NCBI GenBank assembly: GCA_963841445.1
Contig: CAWJCP010000002.1
Span: forward strand, 434,001 to 498,000
DNA from: Mayfieldus sp963841445
GTDB taxonomy: Bacteria > Actinomycetota > Thermoleophilia > Solirubrobacterales > 70-9
DNA: 64,000 nucleotides
Direction: 5' to 3'
Under the pieces are notes generated by a model. That model saw only the letters and a list, made by a program, of their open reading frames with translations. It was not told the DNA's origin and searched no databases. Shown here one piece after another: positions 34,800 to 42,886 of the stretch. Position 1 is the first letter of the stretch. The number at the start of each line of letters is the position of its first letter. The translations under genes were made by a program, and so were the position numbers.

Positions 34800-35941
34800 G
34801 CGGGCGCCAGCTCCTCGATCATCTCGCCTGCGCGCCTGCGCGCATCCGCGTCGACGGCGAAGAGGTCATCGAAGTGGGTTGGCGTCTTCGTCGGCATCGC
34901 CCCGACGACCCTTTCGATTACCTCCGGGATCGCCGTGAAGGTCAGCTTGCGGTCGAGGAAGGCCGCGACCGCGATCTCGTCGGCGGCGTTGAGCACGCAG
35001 GGCGCGGTCCCCCCCGCTTCCCCGGCCTCGAAGGCGAGCCGCAGGCAGGGGAAGGCACCCAGATCCGGGGCTTCGAAGCTGAGTTGACCCAATTCGGCGA
35101 GGTCGAGCGTCTTGACCTCAGTGTCGGCGCGCTCGGGGAAGTGCAGGGCGTAGGAGATCGGCACCCGCATGTCGGGGAGACCCATGTGGGCCAGTGCGGC
35201 GCCGTCGTTGAGCTGGACCAGCGAGTGAATGATCGACTGCGGGTGCACGACGATCTCGATGCGGTCGTAGGGCACGGCGAAGAAATGGTGCGCCTCGATC
35301 GCCTCAAAGCCCTTGTTCATCAGCGTCGCGCAGTCGACCGTGATCCTGCCGCCCATGTCCCAGGTCGGATGCGCCAACGCCTCCTCCGGCATCACCGAGT
35401 CGAGATCGGCGCGGCCGCGGAACGGGCCCCCCGACGCGGTCAGCACGAGCTTCGTCACCGTTCCGGGCGCCTCGCCGCGGATCAACTGAAAGAGCGCCGA
35501 ATGCTCGGAGTCGACCGGGAGCAGCCGTGCCCCGGTCGCCTCGGCGAGCGCCGTGACCAGCTCGCCGCCGATCACGAGGCTCTCCTTGTTGGCGAGTGCG
35601 ACGTCGATTCCCTCGCTCAGCGCGACGATCGTCGGGCCGAGCCCGGCTGCGCCGACGATCCCGTTGAGGACCAGGTCGGCCTCCGATCCGGCGACCAGCT
35701 CGCGAATCCCCTCCTCTCCGCCCAGCACCTTGCCGCTCCAGGCTCGCTGGGCCTTCCCCGCGGCCGCCTCGTCGGCGATCGCCAGCGTCGGGACGCCGTG
35801 CTCCCGCGCCTGCTCGACCGCCTGCTCCCAGCTCGAGCCCGCCGCCAGGCCGACGACCGAGAGCTCCTCGCTGCTGCCGACGATCTCAAGCGCCTGGGTG
35901 CCGATCGATCCGGTGCTGCCGAGGATTACGACCTTCTTCAC
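34796..35941 (-). CDS. dxr: 1-deoxy-D-xylulose 5-phosphate reductoisomerase
   Basis: The 381-residue enzyme makes MEP from DXP with NADPH, the committed step of the MEP pathway. Seen are the NADPH loop VVILGSTGSIGTQAL, VALANKESLVIGGELV, the substrate-binding SEHSALFQLI, TASGGPFRG, and HPTWDMGGRITVDCATLMNK with the His/Asp/Glu metal site region. GTG 35941 is chosen because VKKVVILGSTG is the conserved start; a TACCCT box ends 7 nt before it. It is translated with rseP (ATGA overlap). Confidence 0.95.
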   Translation of the reverse strand: MKKVVILGSTGSIGTQALEIVGSSEELSVVGLAAGSSWEQAVEQAREHGVPTLAIADEAAAGKAQRAWSGKVLGGEEGIRELVAGSEADLVLNGIVGAAGLGPTIVALSEGIDVALANKESLVIGGELVTALAEATGARLLPVDSEHSALFQLIRGEAPGTVTKLVLTASGGPFRGRADLDSVMPEEALAHPTWDMGGRITVDCATLMNKGFEAIEAHHFFAVPYDRIEIVVHPQSIIHSLVQLNDGAALAHMGLPDMRVPISYALHFPERADTEVKTLDLAELGQLSFEAPDLGAFPCLRLAFEAGEAGGTAPCVLNAADEIAVAAFLDRKLTFTAIPEVIERVVGAMPTKTPTHFDDLFAVDADARRRAGEMIEELAPA

Positions 35942-35948
35942 GCCACGA

Positions 35949-35954
35949 AGGGTA
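35949..35954 (-). promoter_or_regulatory. Candidate leaderless -10 element of dxr (TACCCT)
   Basis: TACCCT on the minus strand ends 7 nt before GTG 35941, one base more than the usual spacing seen in this window. No -35 is recognised. Confidence 0.35.
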
Positions 35955-36037
35955 GATACCGGCCGCTTCGACCCGCTCAGAGGCACCCGGTGAGCTTTCC
36001 TTCCGCATGCGTTAAGGAAGGCGCACCGACCGACCTT

Positions 36038-36526
36038 TCAGGCGGCGTCGTCGAGCGCCAGTTGACCGGGGTGCAGCCAGGCCGGGCGGGTGCGCAATCG
36101 GTGCCGCTCGAGGGCGTCCGCGTAGGCGCCGTGGATCGAGGCAGGGCCTGCGGGCGCCTCGATGCCATACGCCTCACGCATCGCCGCCTCGAGGGTGCGC
36201 CTGAAGGCGCTGCCATGCCAGCGCCCGCCGGACCGTCCCACCGCGATGTGGACGAGCTCGTGGAGGAGCGTCTCCTGGACGTCGCCAGGCCGGATGCCGG
36301 GGTATGCGGTGACCGAGATCCGCCGCTCGGCCGGGACCGCGAAGCCGAGATTGCGGCGCGGGCGCCGCGAGGCGCGGCGGACGGTGAGGTCGGGCGGGTC
36401 TTGGGCCAGCTCGCTCTTGGGACCGCCGAACAGCGGCAGTGAGCAGAGGCGGTTCAGCTCATTGCTCAAGTCGAACCCGTTGACCTCGTAGTAGCCGCGC
36501 GGGCGGCGCCTGCGTCTCGGTGTCAT
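36038..36526 (-). CDS. SprT-like zinc metallopeptidase domain protein
   Basis: The 162-residue product has the zinc-binding helix QETLLHELVHIAVGRSGGRW, followed by HGSAFRRTLEAAM, the SprT/WSS1-like pattern HExxH...H. The N-terminus is very basic (TPRRRRRPRGYYEVNG). SprT-like domains include proteases for DNA-protein crosslinks, but many bacterial members are uncharacterised. ATG 36526 has AGGAT upstream, which favours it over the codon at 36559. It lies between cdsA and dxr and on the same strand. Confidence 0.75.
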   Translation of the reverse strand: MTPRRRRRPRGYYEVNGFDLSNELNRLCSLPLFGGPKSELAQDPPDLTVRRASRRPRRNLGFAVPAERRISVTAYPGIRPGDVQETLLHELVHIAVGRSGGRWHGSAFRRTLEAAMREAYGIEAPAGPASIHGAYADALERHRLRTRPAWLHPGQLALDDAA

Positions 36527-36658
36527 CGCGCTTGATCCTGCCGTCCGTGGCGGCGTCAAACCGAGCAGTGGCGACTTGGTTCCACCATCCGGAACTAACT
36601 CGCCACAGCGCGCGGACGGACAGATCGGCTCGAGGCAGCCGCCGCCTGTACAAGAGGC

Positions 36659-37655
36659 TCAGTAGACGAAAGCGACGGCCAGGTAGTAGCCGACCACGAT
36701 CGTGAACAGGACCGCGTCGAGGCGGTCGAGCAGGCCGCCGTGGGGGCCGAAGATGCTCCCGGTGTCCTTGATCCCGAGGTCGCGCTTGACCATCGACTCG
36801 AAGAGGTCGCCGATCGGGGCCACGGCGGCGATTGCGGCGCCCATGATCAACGCGTCGGTGCCCGAGAGCCAGTCCTGGTAAAGGCCGGCGAACCAGAAGG
36901 CCATCGTGCCGATCACGAAGCCGCCGATCAGGCCCTCGAGCGTCTTGTTCGGCGACAGGCGCGGGGTGATGCGCCGGCTCCCGAACAGGCGCCCGGTCGC
37001 GTAGGCGGCCGTGTCGGTTGCGAAGGTTCCCGACCAGGACGTCGATCAGCAGCGCCCCGCCGTGGTCGGGGAGATCGCGCAACAGGACCGCGTGGACGAG
37101 CGGAAGCCCGATCCAGATCACACCGAAAAGGGTCATCCCCATCGAAATCGTCACGCCTTCGCGGCGGTCGCGACCGGCCCCGAAGACGAAGAGGAGCGGA
37201 AACGACGCAACGGCGACGAGCAGCACCTGGAACGAGTCGCCGTAGTGTGCCGCGACGATCATCGCCGGCACCGCGATGAAGCCGGCCGGCTGGATCGGGT
37301 TGGTCGAGCGCGCCATCGTGAAGTACTCGCGCAGGGCGATCGCGCCGAGGAAGATCATCGCGGCCATGAACACGACGCCGCCGAGCGCGGTGATCGCGAT
37401 CGCGAAGACGATCCACGGGATCGCGACCAGGATCCGCTTCAGCGTCTCCCCGCTCGGTCCCCTGCGGCGTCGGGGCGGCGGTCCCTTCTGCTCTCCGTCG
37501 CGCGGCTGGGCTGCCCTCTCGCCCCCGAACGGCTCCATCTCGAATGCGTCGTCGTCGCCGAATATCGGTTCGACCGTGCGGCTGTCGTCGCCGAATATCC
37601 GGTCGGCGTCCTCGAAGCGCCCCTTCCTGCCCCCTTCTCGCTCGCCGGACTCCAT
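36659..37655 (-). CDS. cdsA: Phosphatidate cytidylyltransferase (frameshifted)
   Basis: ATG 37655 (5 nt after the uppS stop) opens a frame with a charged cytoplasmic N-terminus (about 60 residues, FGDDSRTVEPIFGDDDAFEM) and helices such as RILVAIPWIVFAIAITALGG. Near 37024-37030 (VLVGNLRNRH) the frame breaks by one base; removing one A gives VGTFATDTAAYATGRLFG, SPNKTLEGLIGGFV and VKRDLGIKDTGSIFGPHGG, the CdsA signature. The stop is at 36659. The enzyme forms CDP-diacylglycerol from phosphatidate and CTP, feeding the PgsA-like enzyme. Sequencing error is likely because the gene is essential. The acidic N-terminal extension is unusual. Confidence 0.88.
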
Positions 37656-37659
37656 CGCC

Positions 37660-38367
37660 CTACCGCGCCCCGAAGCGGCGCCGGCGCGCCTCGAACTCCT
37701 GTAGACAGGCGGCAAAGGCATCGCGATCGAATTCAGGCCAGAGCTCGTCGCGAAAGACCAGCTCCGAGTAAGCGCACTGCCAGAGCAGGTAGTTGGAGAG
37801 GCGCTGCTCGCCGCTGGTCCGTATCAGCAGGTCGGGATCGTGCATCTCGGGGGCGTAGAGATGACCCCGGAACTCCTCCTCGGTTGCGCCCTGAAACCGG
37901 CGCGCCGCGTCGACCAGCTCCGCCCTGCCGCCGTAGTTGAAGGCGATGAAGAGGGTGATGCGGTCGTTTGCGGCCGTCGTCTGCTCGGCCCAGTCCATGC
38001 GCTCGACCAGATCGGCCGCGACCCCCTCGCGGCGCCCGATGAAGCGCATCCGCACCCCCTCTTCGTCGAGCTCCGGGGTCTCGGAGTCGATCCGCTCCCC
38101 GAACATGCGCATCAGGGCACTGACCTCCTCGTCGGAGCGCGACCAGTTCTCGGTTGAGAACGAGAACACGGTCAGCTCCTCGATCCCGAACTCCGCCGCG
38201 TCGCGCAGGCGGGCCTTGACGTTGTCGGCGCCGGCCCTGTGCCCTTCCTCGATCGCCACGCCGCGCTGCTGGGCCCAACGCCCGTTGCCGTCGGTGATTA
38301 TGGCTACGAAGCGCGGCCCCTGCGAACCGTCGCCTGGCGGTGTCCTCGGTCGACCGACTTCGCTCAC
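37660..38367 (-). CDS. uppS: Undecaprenyl (polyprenyl) diphosphate synthase
   Basis: The 235-residue cis-prenyltransferase has VAIITDGNGRWAQQRG with the catalytic Asp, GHRAGADNVK, LTVFSFSTENWSR, and the C-terminal DLLIRTSGEQRLSNYLLWQ and YSELVF. It extends farnesyl diphosphate with isopentenyl diphosphate to the lipid carrier for peptidoglycan. Usually the first motif reads MDGNGRWA; here it is TDGNGRWA. The GTG start has a TAGGAT box 5 nt upstream. It precedes cdsA by 4 bp, the widespread frr-uppS-cdsA order. Confidence 0.94.
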   Translation of the reverse strand: MSEVGRPRTPPGDGSQGPRFVAIITDGNGRWAQQRGVAIEEGHRAGADNVKARLRDAAEFGIEELTVFSFSTENWSRSDEEVSALMRMFGERIDSETPELDEEGVRMRFIGRREGVAADLVERMDWAEQTTAANDRITLFIAFNYGGRAELVDAARRFQGATEEEFRGHLYAPEMHDPDLLIRTSGEQRLSNYLLWQCAYSELVFRDELWPEFDRDAFAACLQEFEARRRRFGAR

Positions 38368-38442
38368 GTACGATCCTAGTACGCTCGCTGGCCGATCTCC
38401 CTGCGTCCTGGCCAGGCTCGGTTCTCGGCGCCGTCGGCCAAA

Positions 38443-39009
38443 CTAGACCTCAAGAATTTCTTCTTCCTTGCCTTTTAGAAGTTGATCGATCTCACCGATC
38501 GCCTCGTCGGTGAGCTTCTGCAGCTCTGACTCGGCGCGATGCTCCTCGTCGGAGCCGGTCTCCCCCTCCTTCTTGAGCTCGCGCAGGTCGGACATCACGT
38601 CGCGGCGCACATTGCGGACCGCGACCTTGCCCTCCTCGGCGACGCCGTGCACTACCTTGACCATCTCTCTGCGGCGCTCCTCGGTTAGCTCCGGGATCTG
38701 CAGGCGAATAACGTTGCCGTCGTTGTTGGGGGTCAGGCCGACGTCGGACTCCAGGATCGACTTCTCGATCGCCCCGATCGCCGACTTGTCGAACGGGGTC
38801 AGGGTGAGCAGGCGTGCATCGGTGGTCGCGATGTTGGCCAGCTGGCGCAGCTCGGTTTCGGTTCCGTAGTAGTCGACCTTGACGCGGTCGAGGAGGTGCG
38901 GAGAGGCGCGACCGGTGCGCACCGTGGCGAGCTCGTTGCGGGTCGACTCGACCGACTTGTGCATCCGCTCCTTAGCGTCTGCGAGGAACTCATCGATCAT
39001 CTCGGCCAC
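38443..39009 (-). CDS. frr: Ribosome recycling factor
   Basis: The 188-residue product matches RRF over its whole length: MHKSVESTRNELATVRTGRA, SPHLLDRVKVDYYG, TPFDKSAIGAIEKSILESDV, NDGNVIRLQIPELTEERRRE and a closing helix. It splits ribosomes after termination with EF-G. The GTG at 39009 has TAGGAC 6 nt upstream, supporting that start over the ATG nine bases later. It follows pyrH by 8 bp. Confidence 0.95.
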   Translation of the reverse strand: MAEMIDEFLADAKERMHKSVESTRNELATVRTGRASPHLLDRVKVDYYGTETELRQLANIATTDARLLTLTPFDKSAIGAIEKSILESDVGLTPNNDGNVIRLQIPELTEERRREMVKVVHGVAEEGKVAVRNVRRDVMSDLRELKKEGETGSDEEHRAESELQKLTDEAIGEIDQLLKGKEEEILEV

Positions 39010-39017
39010 GGTTAGTC

Positions 39018-39761
39018 CTAGCGCTGGCGGGCCGATGCGCTTGAAACCAGCGTCCCGACCCGCTCACCGGAGACGATCCTATCTATGTTCTCCTCGTCGG
39101 CCATATTGAAGACGTAGATCGGCAAGTCGTTGTCCATGCAGAGCGAAAGCGCGGTCGAGTCCATCACCCGCAGGCCCTGCTCGATCGCCTCCCGGTGCCC
39201 GATCTCAGGGATGAAGCGGGCCTCGGGATGAGTCGCCGGATCAGCGTCATAGACGCCCTCGACCCCGTTCTTGGCCATCAGGATCGCCTCGGCGTGGATC
39301 TCCAGCGCCCGCAGCGCCGCTGCGGTGTCTGTGGTGAAGAACGGGTTGCCGGTACCGGCCGCGAAGATCACGATTCGCCCCTTCTCGAGGTGGCGCATCG
39401 CGCGCCGCCGGATGTAGGGCTCAGCGACCTCCTTGACGTCGATCGCCGAGAGGACGCGGGTGTGCTCGCCGACCTTCTCCAAGGCGTCCTGGAGGGTGAG
39501 CGCGTTCAGCACCGTGGCGAGCATGCCCATGTAGTCGCCGGTCGCCCGGTCCATGCCCCGGGCGGCGGCCTCGAGGCCGCGGTAGATGTTGCCGGCACCG
39601 ACGACCACGGCGACCTCCACCCCGCGCGCCCGCGTGCTCTTCAGCTGCTCGGCGATTCGCTGCACCTGCTCGGCGTCGGTGCCGTAGTCGAGGTCGCCCA
39701 TCAGCGCCTCGCCCGACAGCTTCAACAACACACGGCGGAACTTCGGCTCCGGGGTCGCCAT
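39018..39761 (-). CDS. pyrH: UMP kinase
   Basis: The 247-residue amino-acid-kinase-fold enzyme phosphorylates UMP to UDP. Family blocks: RRVLLKLSGEALMGDLDYG, VAVVVGAGNIYRGL, DRATGDYMGMLATVLNAL, IFAAGTGNPFFTTDTAAALR and KNGVEGVYDADP. ATG 39761 begins just before the conserved LLKLSGEA; longer readings add only low-complexity sequence. It lies between tsf and frr in the standard rpsB-tsf-pyrH-frr cluster. Confidence 0.96.
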   Translation of the reverse strand: MATPEPKFRRVLLKLSGEALMGDLDYGTDAEQVQRIAEQLKSTRARGVEVAVVVGAGNIYRGLEAAARGMDRATGDYMGMLATVLNALTLQDALEKVGEHTRVLSAIDVKEVAEPYIRRRAMRHLEKGRIVIFAAGTGNPFFTTDTAAALRALEIHAEAILMAKNGVEGVYDADPATHPEARFIPEIGHREAIEQGLRVMDSTALSLCMDNDLPIYVFNMADEENIDRIVSGERVGTLVSSASARQR

Positions 39762-39786
39762 CGTGCTCGCCACCCGGCCGCCAGGC

Positions 39787-40392
39787 CTACTCCTCGCCGA
39801 CCCGGAAGTAGGCAAAGCGGGCGACGCGAACGTTCTCCCCCGTCTGCGAGGCGATCTCGAGCCGCATTTCCTCGATCGACTTGCTCTCGTGCTTGTCCGT
39901 GTTGACGTGCTCCTGCTCGAGCAGCGTCACCTCCTTGGCCCATTTGGCGAGCTGGCCGTCGACGATCTTCGGGATCATCTCGTCGGGCTTTCCGTCCTCG
40001 CGGGCGGCCTCCTCGAGGACCCGCCGCTCGGCCTCTCGCTCCTCCTCGGGGATGTCCTCGGCGGAGACAAAGCGGGCTCCGGTGGCCGCCACGTGCAGGG
40101 CGACCTCGTAGGCGAAGGCCTTGAACTCGTCGCTGCGGGCGACGAAGTCGGTCTCGCACTGCACCTCGACCATCGCGCCGACCTGGTCGTTGGCATGGAC
40201 ATAGGCGCTGATCGTGCCTTCGTCCGTGCCCCGGCCTTCGCGCTTCGCGGCCGAGGCCTGACCCTTGACCCGCAGGATCTCGATCGCGCGGTCGACGTCG
40301 CCGTCGGCCTCGGCAAGCGCCGCCTTGCAGTCCATCATCCCGGCGCCGGTGCGATCGCGCAACGCCTTCACGTCTCCCGCCGAGACGCTCAC
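39787..40392 (-). CDS. tsf: Translation elongation factor Ts (short form)
   Basis: The 201-residue product shows the EF-Ts UBA-like N-terminus (DVKALRDRTGAGMMDCKAAL), VKGQASAAKREGRGTDEG, and the core CETDFVARSDEFKAFAYEVA. It recycles EF-Tu-GDP. It is shorter than the roughly 270-290-residue proteins of many actinobacteria and near the size of the Thermus protein, having only one core subdomain. GTG 40392 overlaps the rpsB stop (GTGA). Confidence 0.94.
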   Translation of the reverse strand: MSVSAGDVKALRDRTGAGMMDCKAALAEADGDVDRAIEILRVKGQASAAKREGRGTDEGTISAYVHANDQVGAMVEVQCETDFVARSDEFKAFAYEVALHVAATGARFVSAEDIPEEEREAERRVLEEAAREDGKPDEMIPKIVDGQLAKWAKEVTLLEQEHVNTDKHESKSIEEMRLEIASQTGENVRVARFAYFRVGEE

Positions 40393-41447
40393 TTCGAGTC
40401 GCCTCCGGGCTTCGCCGACTCGCTCGACTTGGCCGCCGCCGACTCGGCGGGCGGTTGCTGGGCTGCCTGCTCTGGGTCCTGGGCAGCCTGCTTGGCGGGC
40501 TGCTTGGCGGGCTGCTGCGGGGCCTGCTTGGCCGGCTGCTGCGGCTGCTGGGCGGGTTGCTTGGGGGTTTGCGAGGACTGGGCCGGTTGGACCGGCGCGG
40601 CCTCGCCGGCCTGCCCTTGTGCCTGCGCGGCCGCCGCCTCGGCTGCAGCCGCCTCCTCGGCCTCCTTGCGGGCCTTCTCCTCCTCCTCTCGGCGGCGCTT
40701 CTGCTCCTCCTCGCGCTGGCGCTGGGCCTCCTCCTCGGCGCGGCGGCGCTCCTCCTCGGTGCGCCATGCGGACGAGCCCTCCTCGATCGCTTCGCCGACC
40801 GTGCGGATCACGAGCTCACAGGAGCGGATCGCGTCGTCGTTGCCGGGGATCACGTAGTCGATCGTTTCCGGGTCGCAGTTTGTGTCGACGAGGCCGATCA
40901 GCGGGATCCGCAAGCGGGCCGCCTCGCGAACCGCTATCTCCTCGGTCTTCAGGTCGATCACGAAGACGGCGTCGGGGGGCCGCTGCATGTCCCGCACGCC
41001 GCCGAGGTTGTACTCGAGCTTCGCCAGCTCGGCCTGCATCCCCATCCGCTCCTTGGTCGGCAGCAGCTCCAGGCGCCCCTGCTCCTGCAGGTCGGTGAGC
41101 TCGTGCAGACGCTTGATCCTCGCCGAGATCGTGTTGAAGTTGGTCAGCAGCCCGCCCAGCCAGCGCTGGTTGACGTAGGGCATCTGGGTGCGGTCGGCCC
41201 ACTCCTTGATCGCGTCGCGGGCCTGTTTCTTGGTGCCGACGAAGAGCACCGTTCCTCCGCCGCGGGTCAGCTCGGCGCCGAACTCGCGCGCCTTGCCGAG
41301 CAGTTGCTCGGTCTGCAGCAAGTCGATGATGTGGATCCCGTCGCGCTCGCCGTGGATGTAACGGCGCATGCGCGGGTTCCAGCGGCGCGTCTGGTGGCCG
41401 AAGTGGACTCCGGCCTCCAGCAGCTCCTTGATGCCTGCCTCGGCCAT
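40389..41447 (-). CDS. rpsB: Ribosomal protein S2 with long Ala/Gln/Pro tail
   Basis: The first about 235 residues are ordinary S2: GIKELLEAGVHFGHQTRRWN, YIHGERDGIHIIDLLQT, LFVGTKKQARDAIKEWA, RWLGGLLTNFNTI and PLIGLVDTNCDPETIDYVIP. A charged helix (ERRRAEEEAQRQREEEQKRR) and then an Ala/Gln/Pro/Lys-rich tail of about 90 residues follow, so the protein is 352 residues, about 100 longer than usual. AAGGAAAGGAAG before ATG 41447 is a good ribosome-binding site. It heads the rpsB-tsf-pyrH-frr group. Confidence 0.95.
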   Translation of the reverse strand: MAEAGIKELLEAGVHFGHQTRRWNPRMRRYIHGERDGIHIIDLLQTEQLLGKAREFGAELTRGGGTVLFVGTKKQARDAIKEWADRTQMPYVNQRWLGGLLTNFNTISARIKRLHELTDLQEQGRLELLPTKERMGMQAELAKLEYNLGGVRDMQRPPDAVFVIDLKTEEIAVREAARLRIPLIGLVDTNCDPETIDYVIPGNDDAIRSCELVIRTVGEAIEEGSSAWRTEEERRRAEEEAQRQREEEQKRRREEEEKARKEAEEAAAAEAAAAQAQGQAGEAAPVQPAQSSQTPKQPAQQPQQPAKQAPQQPAKQPAKQAAQDPEQAAQQPPAESAAAKSSESAKPGGDSK

Positions 41448-41569
41448 CCGGGTACTTCCTTTCCTTGGATTTGACGCTTCACCCGCCGCCTCCGCGGGAC
41501 CGGCGCCTTGTCATGCCTGGCTCCGGCAGGGCCCGCTTCGCTCGACGGGGGTAGTTGACGTTCAGCGGG

Positions 41570-41575
41570 ATTGTA
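41570..41575 (-). promoter_or_regulatory. Candidate rpsB promoter -10 (TACAAT)
   Basis: TACAAT on the minus strand would give an rpsB leader of roughly 115 nt. No clear -35. The leader (41448-41560) contains GC-rich inverted stretches, but I recognise no specific S2-binding structure. Confidence 0.4.
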
Positions 41576-41624
41576 CGGACGCCGCACGGAGGTGGCGTGG
41601 AGGGGCCCCGAGAACTGGGGAATG

Positions 41625-41698
41625 GCCGCGCAGGTCCTAACCGGGTCAGGTTCCTCCCGCATACCAGGAGGAAGCTCACCCAGCGCGCTGCGGTCGGC
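41625..41698 (+). ncRNA. SRP RNA-like long hairpin (divergent 4.5S candidate)
   Basis: The plus strand folds as nested helices: GCCG/CGGC and CGCAG/CTGCG (41625-41633 with 41688-41698), an internal loop, GGGT/ACCC (41643-41646/41678-41681), a 4x4 loop CAGG/GCTC, and a 7-bp stem TTCCTCC/GGAGGAA (41651-41657/41667-41673). The 5' strand CTAACCGGGTCAGG equals the domain IV 5' strand of actinobacterial 4.5S RNA. The 3' strand (GGAAGCTCACCC instead of GGAAGCAGCC) and the enlarged apical loop are not canonical. True ends are uncertain. It lies between rluD and the rpsB promoter. Confidence 0.4.
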
Positions 41699-41744
41699 GC
41701 GTTGGTGCGCTTTGGTCTCGCCTGTCGGGAGCAGACCCGCGCCG

Positions 41745-42425
41745 CTAGCCTGACCTTGCCGCTCTCAACGCCTGCCTCAGATCTTCCGGCAGCTCGGAGG
41801 CGAAGCTCAGCCGCTCGCCACTCACCGGGTGGGTAAAGGCGAGCCTGTGCGCGTGCAGGAACTGCCGGCGCAGGCCGTGCGCCTCGCCGGCGCCGTAAGT
41901 CGCGTCCCCGGCCAGCGGGTGACCGATGGCCGCGAAATGGGCGCGAATCTGGTGCGTGCGCCCGGTCTCGAGGCGCACCTCGACGTAGCTGCTCGACGGC
42001 AGCAGCTCGAGCACCTCGAAGTGGGTGCGGGCCTCGCGAGCTCCGGCTCCCGCTACCGCCATCCGGGTGCGGGTGCGGCGCTCGCGGCCGATCGGCGCGT
42101 CGATCGTCCCGGTCCGCGAGTCGAGGCGGCCCCCCGCGAGGGCGAGGTAGACGCGATCGACCTGGCGGGCCGCGACCGCGGCCGAGAGCGCCCGCTGCGC
42201 GGCTTCGCTGCGCGCCACCACAAGCAGCCCGGAGGTGCCCTTGTCGAGGCGGTGGACGATCCCCGGCCGCTCCGGGTCGCCACCCTCCAGCAGCTCGCCG
42301 AGCTGGTCGACCAGCGTCGGGCCGCGATGCGACGGCGCCGGGTGAACGACGAGGCCGGCGGGCTTGTCGATCACCGCCACCGCGTCGTCGACGTGCACGA
42401 CCTTCGCGGTGGGGCCGGTCTCCAT
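41745..42425 (-). CDS. RluA/RluD-family 23S rRNA pseudouridine synthase lacking S4 domain
   Basis: The 226-residue product has the catalytic HRLDKGTSGLLVVARS (Asp), LVVHPAPSHRGPTLVDQL, YLALAGG, and the C-terminal LETGRTHQIRAHFAAIGHPL and GDATYG. Typical RluD has about 300 residues with an N-terminal S4 RNA-binding domain; here the ATG at 42425 overlaps the lspA stop (TGATG) and no S4 sequence precedes the catalytic domain. It probably modifies rRNA, but target uridines may differ from those of RluD. Position after lspA is the usual place for rluD in actinobacteria. Confidence 0.88.
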   Translation of the reverse strand: METGPTAKVVHVDDAVAVIDKPAGLVVHPAPSHRGPTLVDQLGELLEGGDPERPGIVHRLDKGTSGLLVVARSEAAQRALSAAVAARQVDRVYLALAGGRLDSRTGTIDAPIGRERRTRTRMAVAGAGAREARTHFEVLELLPSSSYVEVRLETGRTHQIRAHFAAIGHPLAGDATYGAGEAHGLRRQFLHAHRLAFTHPVSGERLSFASELPEDLRQALRAARSG

Positions 42426-42886
42426 CAGTCGGGCTGCTCCATGAAGGTCAGCGCCAGCCCCGCGACCCCGAGCACGATCGCGACATCGGCGAGGTTGAAG
42501 GCGGGCCAGAGCGGCAGATCGATGAAGTCGGTGACCGAGTCGATCCGCACCCGGTCGGCGAGGTTTCCCAGCGCCCCCCCGGCCAGCATCCCGACCGGGA
42601 TCCAGATCCCGGGACGCTCGGCATTGCGCGCGAACAGCACCAGGATCAGGCTCAGCGCTACAACCGTCAAGACGATCAGTCCAGTGCCGCCGCCGCCTGC
42701 GAGACCGAAGGCGATGCCCTCGTTGTGGACGTCGGTGAGATGCAGTCCCGGGACGACGGACACCCGCTGTCCTGGCACCAGGGAGGACTGGATCGCCGCC
42801 TTGCTGCCCTGATCGAGGGCCACGACCACGCCGCAGAGCGCCAGCGCCAGGCGCCAGGCGCGAGCCCGTCCCGACTCCAGGCTCAC
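42425..42886 (-). CDS. lspA: Lipoprotein signal peptidase (signal peptidase II)
   Basis: The 153-residue protein with four membrane helices has the catalytic Asp pair in GALGNLADRVRIDSVTDFID and FNLADVAIVLGV, plus HNEGIAFGL (the conserved N-x-G-x-x-F block) and VVALDQGSKAAI in the first helix. It cleaves prolipoprotein signal peptides after lipid attachment, a substrate class represented by the lipoprotein at 62.3 kb. The GTG overlaps the yggT stop (GTGA). Confidence 0.94.
   Translation of the reverse strand: MSLESGRARAWRLALALCGVVVALDQGSKAAIQSSLVPGQRVSVVPGLHLTDVHNEGIAFGLAGGGGTGLIVLTVVALSLILVLFARNAERPGIWIPVGMLAGGALGNLADRVRIDSVTDFIDLPLWPAFNLADVAIVLGVAGLALTFMEQPD

Noticed and set aside
34874..36442. 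522-codon plus-strand frame
   Set aside because: Antisense to dxr and the SprT-like gene; composition typical of a shadow frame.
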